This document shows, one piece after another, positions 45,527-54,889 of a stretch of DNA of 64,000 nt. The position numbers were made by a program, and so were the translations under genes. The notes under the pieces were generated by a model. That model worked only from the letters and a program-made list of their open reading frames with translations, did no database searches and was not told where the DNA came from. Origin of the DNA: Rikenellaceae bacterium. GTDB lineage: Bacteria; Bacteroidota; Bacteroidia; Bacteroidales; Rikenellaceae. The DNA lies in NCBI GenBank assembly GCA_015060165.1, contig SUZC01000002.1, forward strand, positions 208,877 through 272,876, given 5' to 3'. Positions within the stretch are counted from its first letter, which is position 1. Each line of letters begins with the position of its first letter.

Positions 45527-46393
45527 ATGAAAGGATTAAAAAAGACCATCAAACAATTGTTTCGTAAGCGCCGTCTTGCGATGAGCGACGCTCTGATGCG
45601 TGGTGACGAATGGAGCGTTCACGTTTCGCCGGCAGGCCTATTTGGCGGCTTTGTCGTGTTGGCTTTGTTGTTGTTTGTTTTGGCACTTGTTTTTGTGGCC
45701 TATACTCCTGTTTTGGATATTTTCCCGGGCTATCGTACCTCTGCTGCAAAATCTCACGATAGATTGGTGCAGAGTATTATGCGTATCGACTCTTTGGAGC
45801 GTCGTATGACAGATATGCTCACTTATAACGAGAATGTCGCTATGATTTTAGAGGGCCGTACCCCCGTGTTGCGTACCCCTATGACCGATGGCGATACCAC
45901 ATCGCTCGATAAAACTCTTGTGCCTCCCTCTCAATTTGATTCTCTGCTTCGTGCGCAGATGGAGGGCGATGGTGATTATTCGCTTGCCCGTACTTTGGCG
46001 AGTCGTACAGCGGGAGGTAGCAAATTGATTTTCGCAGCTCCGGTTGAGGGTATTATTAAACGCCACTTCTCGCGAGAGGACAACTACCTGGGGGTAGGTA
46101 TTCAGGCTGCACCTAATTCTCCGGTTACAAGTATCGATGATGGTACGGTTGTCGATGTCGTAGCAGGTGGAGAATCGGGGACGGTGGTCTCTGTACAGCA
46201 TTTCAATGGCTTTGTCTCGATATATCGCAATCTCTCGCAGGTACTTGTCAGCAAGGGCCAGTCGCTTAAAAGCCGTCAGGTCATTGGCTATAATGCAATG
46301 CCGGGCGTAGGCGATAAGACCAATCCTATATTGGAGATGGAGATTTGGAGTGAGGGCAAGGCTGTAGATCCTGAAATTTATATTGTATTTTAA
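45527..46393 (+). CDS. Inactive-looking M23/LytM-domain membrane protein
   Basis: 288 residues. A basic cytoplasmic start and one transmembrane helix (about 39-60) are followed by a short coiled region and a LytM/M23-fold domain (about 168-286). The metal-site residues seem replaced: the H-x-G-x-D site reads Y-L-G-V-G (187-191), the usual Y-A-H-L reads YRNL (233-236) and the H-L-H-F-E strand reads ILEME (268-272). It therefore probably binds peptidoglycan or activates another hydrolase, as the EnvC-type LytM factors do. It lies 14 bases before dxr. Confidence 0.85.
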   Translation: MKGLKKTIKQLFRKRRLAMSDALMRGDEWSVHVSPAGLFGGFVVLALLLFVLALVFVAYTPVLDIFPGYRTSAAKSHDRLVQSIMRIDSLERRMTDMLTYNENVAMILEGRTPVLRTPMTDGDTTSLDKTLVPPSQFDSLLRAQMEGDGDYSLARTLASRTAGGSKLIFAAPVEGIIKRHFSREDNYLGVGIQAAPNSPVTSIDDGTVVDVVAGGESGTVVSVQHFNGFVSIYRNLSQVLVSKGQSLKSRQVIGYNAMPGVGDKTNPILEMEIWSEGKAVDPEIYIVF

Positions 46394-46407
46394 GCATACT
46401 AATCCGA

Positions 46408-47559
46408 ATGAAACAACGTCTATCCATACTTGGTTCAACAGGCTCTATTGGAGTTCAGACTCTCGATATAGTAGCCGAGAATCCCGATAAATTTGAGGTT
46501 ACCTCGCTCGCGGCCGGTAGCAATTGGGAACTTCTTGCACGCCAAGCTATTCGTTTTGATGTCGATACAGTGGTGATTGCCGATACCACTAAGTACGAGC
46601 CTTTGCGCCAGGCATTAGCATCTCATCCGATAAAAGTTTTTACCGGAAGTGATTCTCTGTCGCAGATTGTTCGTAGTTCGGAGGTCGATGTCGTAGTCAA
46701 TGCACTTGTGGGTTATGCTGGCTTGCATCCCACTGTCGCTGCTATAAAAGCAGGTAAGAAGATTGCACTCGCCAACAAAGAGACTCTTGTTGTTGGTGGC
46801 GATTTGGTAATGCGTCTTGCCGCAGAGCGCAGAGTGCCCATCCTTCCTATCGATTCAGAACATTCAGCCATATTTCAGTGCCTTGCCGGTGAACATTCGC
46901 CTATCCGTCGTTTGATTGTCACTTGTAGTGGCGGAGCGTTGCGAGATGTGCCGAAGGAGCAGTTGGCTGATGTTACACCAGAGCGAGCCTTGCAGCATCC
47001 GCAATGGAGTATGGGAGCTAAAATCACAATCGATTCAGCGACTCTAGTTAATAAGGGATTCGAGGTTATTGAGGCTCATTGGTTGTTTGGTGTAGACGCT
47101 GATAGAATCTCGGTGCTCATCCACCCACAGTCGATTGTTCATTCGATGGTAGAGTTCGAGGATGGAGCTATCAAGGCCCAACTCGGTACGCCCGACATGC
47201 ATATGCCAATCAGCTATGCGTTGATGTTCCCTCAGCGAGCTTCACGCCCAAGCGAACAGTTTGATTTCTTGGCTAATCCGACCCTCACCTTCGCCGAGCC
47301 AGATCGAGATAAGTATCCAGCTCTCGATATTGCATACGATTGTATGCGTAGGGGTGGAACGGCTGCTTGTGTGATGAATGGTTCAAACGAGGTAGCTGTT
47401 GCGGCCTTCCTTGCAGGGAAATGTCGTTTCATCGATATCACGGCATCAATCGAATATGCCCTTTCAAAAGCAACGTTTGTGGCGCAACCCACTCTGGCCG
47501 ATTATGAGGCCTCGAACGAAGAGTCGCGTGCACTTGCGGCCGAATATTTGAAGTTGTAG
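46408..47559 (+). CDS. dxr: 1-deoxy-D-xylulose 5-phosphate reductoisomerase
   Basis: 383 residues; second step of the MEP isoprenoid pathway. The NADPH-binding start LGSTGSIGVQTLDIV lies at 7-21, the metal/substrate segment IDSEHSAIFQCL near 148-159 and SMGAKITIDSATLVNKG near 191-207 follow, with the C-terminal helical domain complete. It shares direction with rseP, 148 bases downstream, a pairing common in bacteria. Confidence 0.97.
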   Translation: MKQRLSILGSTGSIGVQTLDIVAENPDKFEVTSLAAGSNWELLARQAIRFDVDTVVIADTTKYEPLRQALASHPIKVFTGSDSLSQIVRSSEVDVVVNALVGYAGLHPTVAAIKAGKKIALANKETLVVGGDLVMRLAAERRVPILPIDSEHSAIFQCLAGEHSPIRRLIVTCSGGALRDVPKEQLADVTPERALQHPQWSMGAKITIDSATLVNKGFEVIEAHWLFGVDADRISVLIHPQSIVHSMVEFEDGAIKAQLGTPDMHMPISYALMFPQRASRPSEQFDFLANPTLTFAEPDRDKYPALDIAYDCMRRGGTAACVMNGSNEVAVAAFLAGKCRFIDITASIEYALSKATFVAQPTLADYEASNEESRALAAEYLKL

Positions 47560-47707
47560 TTGTGGGAGGCCTTTCTGTGTGCTAAGTTATATTGCCGATT
47601 GAGATGTTAGATAAAAATTCAACGGCAGAAATTATGACTAGTTGACGAGAGAATAAACAATGAAAATGTAAGAAGTTAGGTTAATAAGCATAGAAATAAT
47701 TTGATAG

Positions 47708-49033
47708 ATGGAAATACTGATTAAAGTTTTACAGTTCTTTATGAGCCTTTCGCTACTCGTGGGTATCCACGAGTTCGGTCACTATATTATGGCTCGTGTG
47801 TTTAAGATTCGTGTTGAGAAATTCTATATATTTTTCGACCCGTGGTTTTCGTTGTTCAAGTGGAAACGTGGTGATACCGAGTACGGAGTAGGCTGGTTGC
47901 CTTTGGGTGGCTATGTAAAGATTGCAGGTATGATCGATGAAAGTATGGATTTGGAGCAGATGAAGGCTCCAGTTCAGCATTGGGAGTTCCGTGCAAAGCC
48001 AGCTTGGCAACGCTTTTTGGTAATGATTGCAGGTGTGATGATGAATGTCCTGCTTGCGATGGTTATCTATACAGGTATTCGCTACACCAACGGCGAGAGC
48101 TATTTTGCCAACGAGGATGTAAAGTGGGGCTATGAGTTCAACGAGGCTGGTAAGAAGTTGGGTTTTGTTGATGGAGATAAGATTGTGGCTATCGACGGCG
48201 AGAAGATTGACGATGTTAACGAGATTCGTAGCAAGCTGCTACTTACCAAGGAGGGGCGTAATGTAGAAGTTATCCGTAATGGTAAAAGTCAAAACATAGA
48301 TATTCCTTTTGACGCATTGTTGGATATGCGCCGTAATAGAGGCTTCGAGAATCTCTATATGCCACGTATTCCATTCATTATCGATACTGTCTCGTTTGAT
48401 TCGGCCATAGCGTCTGGACTTAAAGTGGGTGACGAGGTTGTGGCGTTTAATGGTGAACGCAATCTTAGTGCAAATCAAATCACAACTCTGTTAAGGGAGG
48501 AGTTCAAGGGCGACACCATCAATCTTGTTGTAGCTCGTGGTGCCGAGCAGGTAGAGTTGGCCGTTCCAGTAAACGAAGATGGCCGTATTGGTGTCGTATT
48601 GAAGGCCGATATATTCCAGCCTCGTACAAAGAGCTTTACTCTGTTGCAGGCAATCCCTGCTGGAATCTCGCTCGTGGGTGAGACAATTGCAGATTATTGG
48701 TTGCAACTCAAACTCATCTTCCAGCCCAAGACTAAGATGTACGAGGAACTGGGTGGTTTTATTGCAATTGGCCAGATCTTTCCTTCTGAGTGGGATTGGT
48801 TGCGTTTCTGGAGTATGACAGCATTCTTGTCGATTATGCTTGCAGTATTGAATATATTACCCATCCCCGGCTTGGATGGCGGTCATGCGTTGTTTACATT
48901 ATGGGAGATGGTTACTGGTCATAAGCCGAGCGAGAAGTTCCTCGAGATTATGCAGTACATCGGATTCTTCCTCTTGCTGGCGCTTGTAATCTACTCTAAC
49001 GGTAACGATATATACAGACTCTTTACTAAATAA
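47708..49033 (+). CDS. rseP: Site-2 intramembrane metalloprotease RseP
   Basis: 441 residues. HEFGH at 21-25 in the first helix is the zinc site; a PDZ region occupies about 125-310, and the distal LDG motif is present as PIPGLDGGHAL. RseP-type proteases cut membrane anti-sigma factors and remnant signal peptides. radA follows after one base. Confidence 0.95.
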   Translation: MEILIKVLQFFMSLSLLVGIHEFGHYIMARVFKIRVEKFYIFFDPWFSLFKWKRGDTEYGVGWLPLGGYVKIAGMIDESMDLEQMKAPVQHWEFRAKPAWQRFLVMIAGVMMNVLLAMVIYTGIRYTNGESYFANEDVKWGYEFNEAGKKLGFVDGDKIVAIDGEKIDDVNEIRSKLLLTKEGRNVEVIRNGKSQNIDIPFDALLDMRRNRGFENLYMPRIPFIIDTVSFDSAIASGLKVGDEVVAFNGERNLSANQITTLLREEFKGDTINLVVARGAEQVELAVPVNEDGRIGVVLKADIFQPRTKSFTLLQAIPAGISLVGETIADYWLQLKLIFQPKTKMYEELGGFIAIGQIFPSEWDWLRFWSMTAFLSIMLAVLNILPIPGLDGGHALFTLWEMVTGHKPSEKFLEIMQYIGFFLLLALVIYSNGNDIYRLFTK

Positions 49034-49034
49034 T

Positions 49035-50405
49035 ATGGCAAAGGTCAAGAAGGCATATTTCTGTCGTGAGTGCGGTTTTGAGGCTCCGAAGTGGTTGGGT
49101 AAATGTCCGGCCTGCGGTGAGTGGAATACCTTTACCGAGGAGGTGATTGCTAAGTCCAACTCTGCTGTGGCCGCGGTTACCGCTACACTACCGGCAGCAG
49201 CTCCGCAACGTGTCACCGATATTGAGCACGCAGCCTATCAACGTCTTGATTTGCAGAATAGCGAGGTAAATCGAGTTTTGGGAGGAGGTCTTGTTCCAGG
49301 CTCGCTTATCTTGCTTGGTGGAGAGCCGGGTATTGGAAAGTCGACTTTGAGCCTTCAGTTGGCGCTTTCAAATCACTCATTAAAGACTCTATATGTATCG
49401 GGCGAGGAGTCTGCCGAGCAGATTGGAATGCGAGCAAAACGTCTTGGTATCGATAACGAGGAGTGCTATATCTATTCTGAGACCCTGTTGGAGAATATCC
49501 TCAGCCAGATTCGTCACGTCGCTCCCAATATCGTTGTTGTCGACTCTATCCAGACTATTTATACTGATACTCTGGATTCTTCCGCAGGAAGCGTTTCGCA
49601 GATTCGTGAGTGTGCTGCATCGCTGCTTAAATATGCAAAAACAACAGGTGTCTCTATCTTTATCATTGGCCATATTACCAAGGATGGATCAATCGCTGGC
49701 CCAAAGATTCTGGAACATATTGTCGATGTGGTTTTGCAATTTGAGGGCGATTCTAATAGTGCACATCGTATTCTCCGAGGTATCAAGAATCGTTTTGGTG
49801 CGACTTTCGAGATAGGTGTCTTTGAGATGATGGATTCGGGCCTTCGTACGGTGGAAAATCCATCAGAGATTCTACTTTCGCATTATGAGGAACCGCTTAG
49901 TGGTATAGCTGTCGGGGCATCGGTTGATGGCATACGTCCATACCTTATCGAGGTTCAGGCATTGGTAAGTAATGCTGCTTATGGTACGCCGCAGCGTAAT
50001 GCTACGGGTTATGACCAGCGCCGTATGAGTATGTTGTTGGCAGTTTTGGAGAAACGAGTTGGGATGAAGATGTTCCAGAAGGATGTCTTTCTGAATTTCG
50101 CAGGTGGTTTTAAGGTCTCAGATCCGGGGCTCGATTTGGCAGTTGTCGGAGCTGTTATCTCATCCTATTATGACCGTCCTATTGCTGAAGGTGTATGCTG
50201 TGCGGGGGAGGTTGGTTTGTCGGGCGAAGTGCGTCCAGCGTCGCGTACCGAGCAACGTATCACCGAGGCTGCACGATTAGGATTCCGCCGTATTATTGTT
50301 TCTGGATTTTTACGCAAAGGGTTCAAAGCGCCTCGGGGTATTGAGGTCGTATATATAAATAATATAGGCGAATTGCCTCGCGCACTCTTCTGCGAGGAGA
50401 TATAG
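49035..50405 (+). CDS. radA: DNA repair protein RadA
   Basis: 456 residues; RecA-like branch-migration factor. A zinc finger at Cys10, 13, 24 and 27 (CREC, CPAC) starts the protein, Walker A GEPGIGKST lies at 96-104, the KNRFG motif near 252-256, and a C-terminal Lon-like domain ends it. Nothing is missing. It is almost contiguous with rseP and ends at a hairpin terminator. Confidence 0.96.
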   Translation: MAKVKKAYFCRECGFEAPKWLGKCPACGEWNTFTEEVIAKSNSAVAAVTATLPAAAPQRVTDIEHAAYQRLDLQNSEVNRVLGGGLVPGSLILLGGEPGIGKSTLSLQLALSNHSLKTLYVSGEESAEQIGMRAKRLGIDNEECYIYSETLLENILSQIRHVAPNIVVVDSIQTIYTDTLDSSAGSVSQIRECAASLLKYAKTTGVSIFIIGHITKDGSIAGPKILEHIVDVVLQFEGDSNSAHRILRGIKNRFGATFEIGVFEMMDSGLRTVENPSEILLSHYEEPLSGIAVGASVDGIRPYLIEVQALVSNAAYGTPQRNATGYDQRRMSMLLAVLEKRVGMKMFQKDVFLNFAGGFKVSDPGLDLAVVGAVISSYYDRPIAEGVCCAGEVGLSGEVRPASRTEQRITEAARLGFRRIIVSGFLRKGFKAPRGIEVVYINNIGELPRALFCEEI

Positions 50406-50477
50406 TCTGCCAAGATCTTTTTATAGGACATTAGGCACTTTATGTAATCATCATTAAGTTGATTGGCATATAATTTG

Positions 50478-50525
50478 AAAACAATTCTCTTCAAAACATA
50501 AAGTGATGAAGAGAATTGTTTTTTT
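50478..50525 (+). terminator. Terminator after radA
   Basis: AAACAATTCTCTTCA pairs with TGAAGAGAATTGTTT around an A-rich loop, followed by TTTTTTT. The rest of the 200-base gap holds no gene. Confidence 0.8.
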
Positions 50526-50613
50526 ATGGGAATTATACGTTGTCGAATATCTCCGTTTTGCTCATAATTAATATGCAATTCTTGTAGTGTAGCTCTCATT
50601 CATATTATTGATT

Positions 50614-50937
50614 ATGACAATAGACAATTTCAAAGCAATTATTTCCAATGATCGATTGATACTGGTCGATTTCTATGCAACTTGGTGTGGACCTTGTCGT
50701 GCGACTCATTTGATCCTAGATAAGTTAGAACAAGCTTTTGTCGACGATGTTGATATTATCCGAATCGATATTGATCATCCCGATAATGTCGAACTGGTAC
50801 GTTATTACCGTATTATGTCTGTCCCCACTCTTATCTTATTCCGCAAGGGTCGTAAGTTGTGGCGCGAGAGTGGGGTTCTCAGTGTTGAGAGCCTGGCCGA
50901 TATAATATATCGTTATCGTCGGGTTGAGGTCTTTTAG
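50614..50937 (+). CDS. Thioredoxin
   Basis: The ATG at 50614 gives 107 residues; an upstream in-frame TTG at 50608 is less likely. The active site is WCGPC at 24-28 in a complete thioredoxin fold, with the cis-proline in SVPTLILFRKG near 67-77. It reduces cytoplasmic disulfides and could feed DsbD at 12.7-14.7 kb. Confidence 0.93.
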   Translation: MTIDNFKAIISNDRLILVDFYATWCGPCRATHLILDKLEQAFVDDVDIIRIDIDHPDNVELVRYYRIMSVPTLILFRKGRKLWRESGVLSVESLADIIYRYRRVEVF

Positions 50938-50970
50938 CGTGAATGGTATTTAAACGCGATACTATAAATA

Positions 50971-51000
50971 AAATTACCGCCATGCATATGGCGGTAATTT
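50971..51000. terminator. Bidirectional terminator between trx and the AlkD-like gene
   Basis: A perfect 13-bp stem, AAATTACCGCCAT with ATGGCGGTAATTT, loop GCAT, T-rich on both flanks, between convergent genes. Confidence 0.88.
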
Positions 51001-51016
51001 TATCTCAGTTATTTTG

Positions 51017-51646
51017 TCATAGCTCCATTCTCCACTCCATCTCTTCATTGATGTACTCTTGAACTGGTGATTGCGGTATTGAGTCAATTATTTTACGAAT
51101 AAACTCTTTTGTCGATGGCTCTACATTGGCATTAAGGGTAGCTGAAAGTAGAGCTACTATGCCTTGTGCTATGATTCGCTCATCGGAAAATCTGATCGCG
51201 ATATTAGTCACCTTTTCTATTACCTCTCTATTTGATGCCAACTCACTCCTTGCAGCAGCCATCAGTGCGGAGTGTACCAAGAATTTATTGCAACTATTTG
51301 TCCAAACCTCAAATATTGCCTTCAAATCTTTTGAGTGACGTAACAGCGCAAATGCCATCTCCTCGGCAATCTCCGAATTTATCACTCCGTCGGCCCAGTA
51401 TTCTGCCTCTGTGATGTTTAGCAGTACGGGCTCTGCAATGTGTAATGAAGCTAAACGAAGTTCCCTTACCTGCTGTTTGTAGAGGTAACGGGCGAGTTCG
51501 TGGTCTTTGCCAAACTCTGTTGCACGAGAACGTATGGTGGGAAGGCTGACTCCATAGTTTAGCCCATAATTATCTCCATAATAATACATACTATCAGCCA
51601 CTGCGCCATTCATCTCTTTGCGTAGCGAACCGAGTAGTTGTATCAT
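51017..51646 (-). CDS. AlkD-like DNA alkylation repair (HEAT-repeat) protein
   Basis: The ATG at 51646 gives 209 residues; a GTG start at 51664 would add six. The sequence is all helical, with successive HEAT-like helix pairs (ELARYLYKQQVRELRLASL, IAEEMAFALLRHSKDLKAIFEVW), as in AlkD, which excises positively charged alkylated bases. Key recognition residues cannot be assigned with confidence, so activity is inferred. It is the last gene of the lolD run. Confidence 0.78.
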   Translation of the reverse strand: MIQLLGSLRKEMNGAVADSMYYYGDNYGLNYGVSLPTIRSRATEFGKDHELARYLYKQQVRELRLASLHIAEPVLLNITEAEYWADGVINSEIAEEMAFALLRHSKDLKAIFEVWTNSCNKFLVHSALMAAARSELASNREVIEKVTNIAIRFSDERIIAQGIVALLSATLNANVEPSTKEFIRKIIDSIPQSPVQEYINEEMEWRMEL

Positions 51647-51708
51647 TTTAGAGGTATTATCCACGTCTATATTCCACTTATAGTTTTTCTATTTTCCTCT
51701 TCTGGAAA

Positions 51709-52620
51709 TTATCGTCTGATATTACCAGAAATGTATGCTGTACGGCCCAACTCAAAGATTGGAAGAACTGCCGATGCAATGGCTTTGTTGCCTACCATTA
51801 CTACGCAAGTAGCAGGGTCTGCAAGTCTTACTTGAATGGCTGTTTTGTCGCGTGGATCAACCTCCGAGATTGAACTTAGGCGTGCCTTGTTTGATGGTGT
51901 TACATTCAATGTAATAACATCACCTTCTTGTGCTGCAGCCGCCAAAATACCCTTCGAAGGAGATATCTTTGCCACTGCGTAAGACTGAGATGATGCCGAC
52001 ATAGGCATTGCTACTCGGTGAGTGAATGTGGTAACAACCTTCTTGCCGAGGAACAACTCCAAATATGCCTGCTCCTTAGCATCGAGTGCATCGAGTGCGT
52101 CTTTCAAACCTCCTCCAAATACATTCTCTCCAGCCTCACCTCTGATAAGCTCCATACGACTTTTGCGAATTGCAAATATCATTGCTGCCGCCTGTGATGC
52201 AGCATCTTCAGAACTTATTGTGGCTGAGCTCATACGATCTGGTAAAACCTTTGCAAACTCATTTTCGTTACCCATATATGAGAGTACCTCCATCGTTGGA
52301 GCAGGAATCTCGCCACTCTTCATTGTCGACTCAATATCAAGAATTGAGAGCTTTGCATCCTTAACAGAATAAACAGTTTTCTCGACCAACGAGCCGCGAA
52401 CATTCAAATACTTCTGTGCATAACGAGCATATGGACCTACAATTGTATGCTCTTTTTCAACGACAATGTCAACTGCAATTGTTGTTGATGGGTCTGCAAC
52501 TGCAACAGCACCCGATGCATCGATATATGCACCAGCTACTGCCTTATAAATGTTGTTCTGTGCCGACGCTGTCGAGATTGCCATTACGCCCAGCGTCACA
52601 AGTGTTAAAAATCGTTTCAT
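51709..52620 (-). CDS. DUF4831 family exported protein
   Basis: 303 residues with a cleavable signal peptide (1-20, STASAQ). The remainder is beta-rich and matches my memory of the Bacteroidales DUF4831 family, which has no known function. A complete promoter lies directly upstream on the minus strand: TTTG (52680-52683), 19 bases, TATATTTG (52653-52660), reaching into the last codon of the preceding gene. It can therefore be expressed separately from the operon. Confidence 0.75.
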   Translation of the reverse strand: MKRFLTLVTLGVMAISTASAQNNIYKAVAGAYIDASGAVAVADPSTTIAVDIVVEKEHTIVGPYARYAQKYLNVRGSLVEKTVYSVKDAKLSILDIESTMKSGEIPAPTMEVLSYMGNENEFAKVLPDRMSSATISSEDAASQAAAMIFAIRKSRMELIRGEAGENVFGGGLKDALDALDAKEQAYLELFLGKKVVTTFTHRVAMPMSASSQSYAVAKISPSKGILAAAAQEGDVITLNVTPSNKARLSSISEVDPRDKTAIQVRLADPATCVVMVGNKAIASAVLPIFELGRTAYISGNIRR

Positions 52621-52652
52621 ATCAATTAAATTTATAACGTTCGTAGTTTCAG

Positions 52653-52683
52653 CAAATATACGCTATTTGCGCGACATATCAAA
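52653..52683 (-). promoter_or_regulatory. Internal promoter for the DUF4831 gene
   Basis: Read on the minus strand: TTTG (plus CAAA at 52680-52683), 19 bases, TATATTTG (plus CAAATATA at 52653-52660). The -33 box overlaps the stop of the upstream methyltransferase gene. Confidence 0.65.
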
Positions 52684-53395
52684 ATTTGAGATAAAAATCA
52701 CGTGTCAGTTGCTTATAATCATCGCTATATCCCATTGGTCCTTTGTCTTCGATGATTAATTTCTCAATCGAGGGAAGTTTATCCGGTGGGGTTGTTTGCA
52801 ACTCCATCATCACTCGTTTGACTCCGCTCGATGGTGTCGACCACACCTCGCATTTGCGATTGAGGAATAGTCGACCACGAGCCGACGATAAGAATCTATC
52901 AGCTTCTGCAGGAGGCAGAATTAGCGAGAATGTTCCGCAAGGTTTTAATAATTGCACAACATTGTCTGATAAGTCGCTGAAAGATAGAGCGTTGGTGTGT
53001 CGAGCCGTGGTGCGTTTTTCATCAGGTGAGAGCAGGGAATCAACAAAATAAGGAGGATTCGAAACAATTGCATCGAACCCATCACTTGAAATAAACTTCT
53101 GTAATGGGCAGTTAACCACTTCGATACGGTCACTCCAAGGCGATGCGGCAACATTCTCTTCGGCTTGTGATATACAGTCGCTATCTATATCAATACCAAT
53201 GATTTGTGCCTTCGAAAAACGTTGTGCGGCCATTATTGCAATAAGTCCTGTACCGGTACCGATATCAAGTATTTTGCAGTTGTTGCAAGGCGCTGTGAAC
53301 CAGGCACCTATAAGAGTGCCATCGGTGCCGACCTTCATTGCACAACGGCTGTGGTCAATATAGAACTGCTTAAATGTAAAGCCTTTGCCACGCAT
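52679..53395 (-). CDS. tRNA1(Val) A37 N6-methyltransferase (TrmN6-like)
   Basis: 238 residues of the YfiC/TrmN6 group. The SAM-binding GTGTGLIAIMAAQR segment lies near 46-59 and the catalytic NPPYF motif near 115-119, in the order expected for N6-adenine or amino-methylating enzymes. The substrate tRNA is inferred from the family. It is 10 bases after the TIGR02757 gene. Confidence 0.88.
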   Translation of the reverse strand: MRGKGFTFKQFYIDHSRCAMKVGTDGTLIGAWFTAPCNNCKILDIGTGTGLIAIMAAQRFSKAQIIGIDIDSDCISQAEENVAASPWSDRIEVVNCPLQKFISSDGFDAIVSNPPYFVDSLLSPDEKRTTARHTNALSFSDLSDNVVQLLKPCGTFSLILPPAEADRFLSSARGRLFLNRKCEVWSTPSSGVKRVMMELQTTPPDKLPSIEKLIIEDKGPMGYSDDYKQLTRDFYLKF

Positions 53396-53405
53396 AGTTA
53401 AACTT

Positions 53406-54176
53406 TTACTTTAAATAACCATCTATTCCGGCTCCAAACAAAGAGTAGTCGTATCGCACCGGATCATCAGCGCAAAATTCTCTGAGTGAACGAGTTATCT
53501 CGTCAGTTGCTTTCCAGTCGCTTTGTTTGCGAGTGAGTAGGCCGAGTGCACGACCCATATTGCCTGTGTGGACATCTAGCGGTAGATACAATGCAGACAT
53601 TGGAATTTTTCTCCAGAGTCCAAAATCTACTCCTCTCTCATCGTGGCGAACAAACCATCTTAGGTACATATTTAGTCGTTTGCAGGCAGCCCCCTTATCG
53701 ATTGACGAAAGGTGCTTTTCGCAGTGAGTATTATGTTCGATAGAGAAGAACTCCTTGCGGAATAGCGATAGTACCTGTGGAATACTCTGTGTTGCAACAT
53801 AGTTTTGTTCAAAGAACTCTCCGATGCCGCCCCAACGCTCGGTGATATAGCGAATTGCAAGTACAAAATCGGTGAAATCCTGCCCGTTGAATGTGCGGTG
53901 AACATAACTCTGCAAGTGAGCAAGTTCGCTATCGGATGCATTTCGTACAAAGTCGGACGGCGAGTTGTCCATGTATTGCATCATTCGTTTGGCGCTCTTT
54001 ACGATAGCTTTACGGTTGCCCCATGCAATAGCAGCAGCCAAAAAGCCTGCAATCTCGCGGTCATGTCGGTCTGTGAATGAGTGTGGAATACTGATTGGGT
54101 CGGGCTCGATAAATTCTGGTCGGTTGTATTTGTCGTGCAGATGTTCGAGCAGTTCGCGAAGTTCCTCCTTGTGCAT
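53406..54176 (-). CDS. TIGR02757 (DUF2400) family protein
   Basis: 256 residues. The phrases DPISIPHSFTDRHDREIAGF near 22-41 and RWFVRHDERGVDFGLWRKI near 173-191, with PLDVHTGNMGRALGLL near 200-215, are the TIGR02757 signature. The family is widespread in Bacteroidota and has no confirmed role. It starts 11 bases after lolD. Confidence 0.85.
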   Translation of the reverse strand: MHKEELRELLEHLHDKYNRPEFIEPDPISIPHSFTDRHDREIAGFLAAAIAWGNRKAIVKSAKRMMQYMDNSPSDFVRNASDSELAHLQSYVHRTFNGQDFTDFVLAIRYITERWGGIGEFFEQNYVATQSIPQVLSLFRKEFFSIEHNTHCEKHLSSIDKGAACKRLNMYLRWFVRHDERGVDFGLWRKIPMSALYLPLDVHTGNMGRALGLLTRKQSDWKATDEITRSLREFCADDPVRYDYSLFGAGIDGYLK

Positions 54177-54187
54177 AAGGCAACTAA

Positions 54188-54838
54188 TTATAAGATTTTA
54201 CCATCTATCATTGAAATTTTGCGATCGGCCATTGCTGCCAATCCTTCATCGTGGGTAACTATAAGCATGGTTTGTCCCAATTCATCGCGCAGACGGAAAA
54301 ATAGCGAATGAATTTCGTTGCGATTTTTTGTATCGAGGTTTCCTGAAGGCTCATCGGCAAGAAGTAGGGCGGGGCGGTTGATTAATGCGCGAACGATGGC
54401 CACGCGTTGCTGTTCGCCTCCCGATAGTGCACTTGGTTTATGCGAAGCACGTTGCGAAAGATTCATCATCTTCAGTAGCTCTGTAGCCTCTCGCTCAGCT
54501 TGCTTGTGGTCGCGACGAGCTATTAGGGCGGGCATCATTACATTTTCTACTGCCGAGAATTCTGGCAGCAGGTTATGGAATTGAAATACAAAACCTATTT
54601 GACGGTTACGGAAATCGGAGAGTTGTTTATCGTTCAACCCTTCAATTTGTTCTCCATTAATTGTTAGTGAACCACTATCCATTGGCGATAGTGTGCCGAG
54701 AATTTGGAGTAGGGTGGTTTTGCCTGCTCCGCTTGGGCCTACAATAGATACCACCTCAGCGGGCGATACATTGAGCGACACGCCTTTTAGTACTTCCAGC
54801 GAGCCGAAGCTCTTGTGTATGTTTTGCGCTTTAATCAT
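54188..54838 (-). CDS. lolD: LolD-type ABC transporter ATPase
   Basis: The ATG at 54838 gives 216 residues; the in-frame extension to 54871 runs into a tandem repeat and was rejected. Walker A GPSGAGKT is at 34-41, the ABC signature LSGGE at 138-142 and Walker B LLLADEP at 158-164. Length and the LolD-like [19 protein letters not shown] (85-103) match the lipoprotein-export ATPase that detaches outer-membrane lipoproteins; FtsE or MacB-like assignment is possible since no LolC/E permease lies adjacent. Confidence 0.85.
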   Translation of the reverse strand: MIKAQNIHKSFGSLEVLKGVSLNVSPAEVVSIVGPSGAGKTTLLQILGTLSPMDSGSLTINGEQIEGLNDKQLSDFRNRQIGFVFQFHNLLPEFSAVENVMMPALIARRDHKQAEREATELLKMMNLSQRASHKPSALSGGEQQRVAIVRALINRPALLLADEPSGNLDTKNRNEIHSLFFRLRDELGQTMLIVTHDEGLAAMADRKISMIDGKIL

Positions 54839-54843
54839 ATTCA

Positions 54844-54851
54844 CAAAGGTA
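54844..54851 (-). promoter_or_regulatory. -7 box immediately upstream of lolD
   Basis: Plus CAAAGGTA, that is TACCTTTG on the minus strand, ends only 5 bases before the lolD ATG, so transcription would begin at or near the A of the start codon (leaderless). Confidence 0.55.
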
Positions 54852-54858
54852 GTGAATA

Positions 54859-54889
54859 ATTCAAAATTCAAAATTCAAAATTCAAAATT
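54859..54889. repeat. ATTCAAA heptamer, four tandem copies
   Basis: ATTCAAA repeated four times plus ATT, directly upstream of the lolD -7 box. On the minus strand each unit reads TTTGAAT and so supplies a TTTG -33-like box every 7 bases. The rest of the region to 55192 holds no gene; TAAATTTG at 55066-55073 is a possible -7 box for the lipoprotein gene. Confidence 0.8.
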
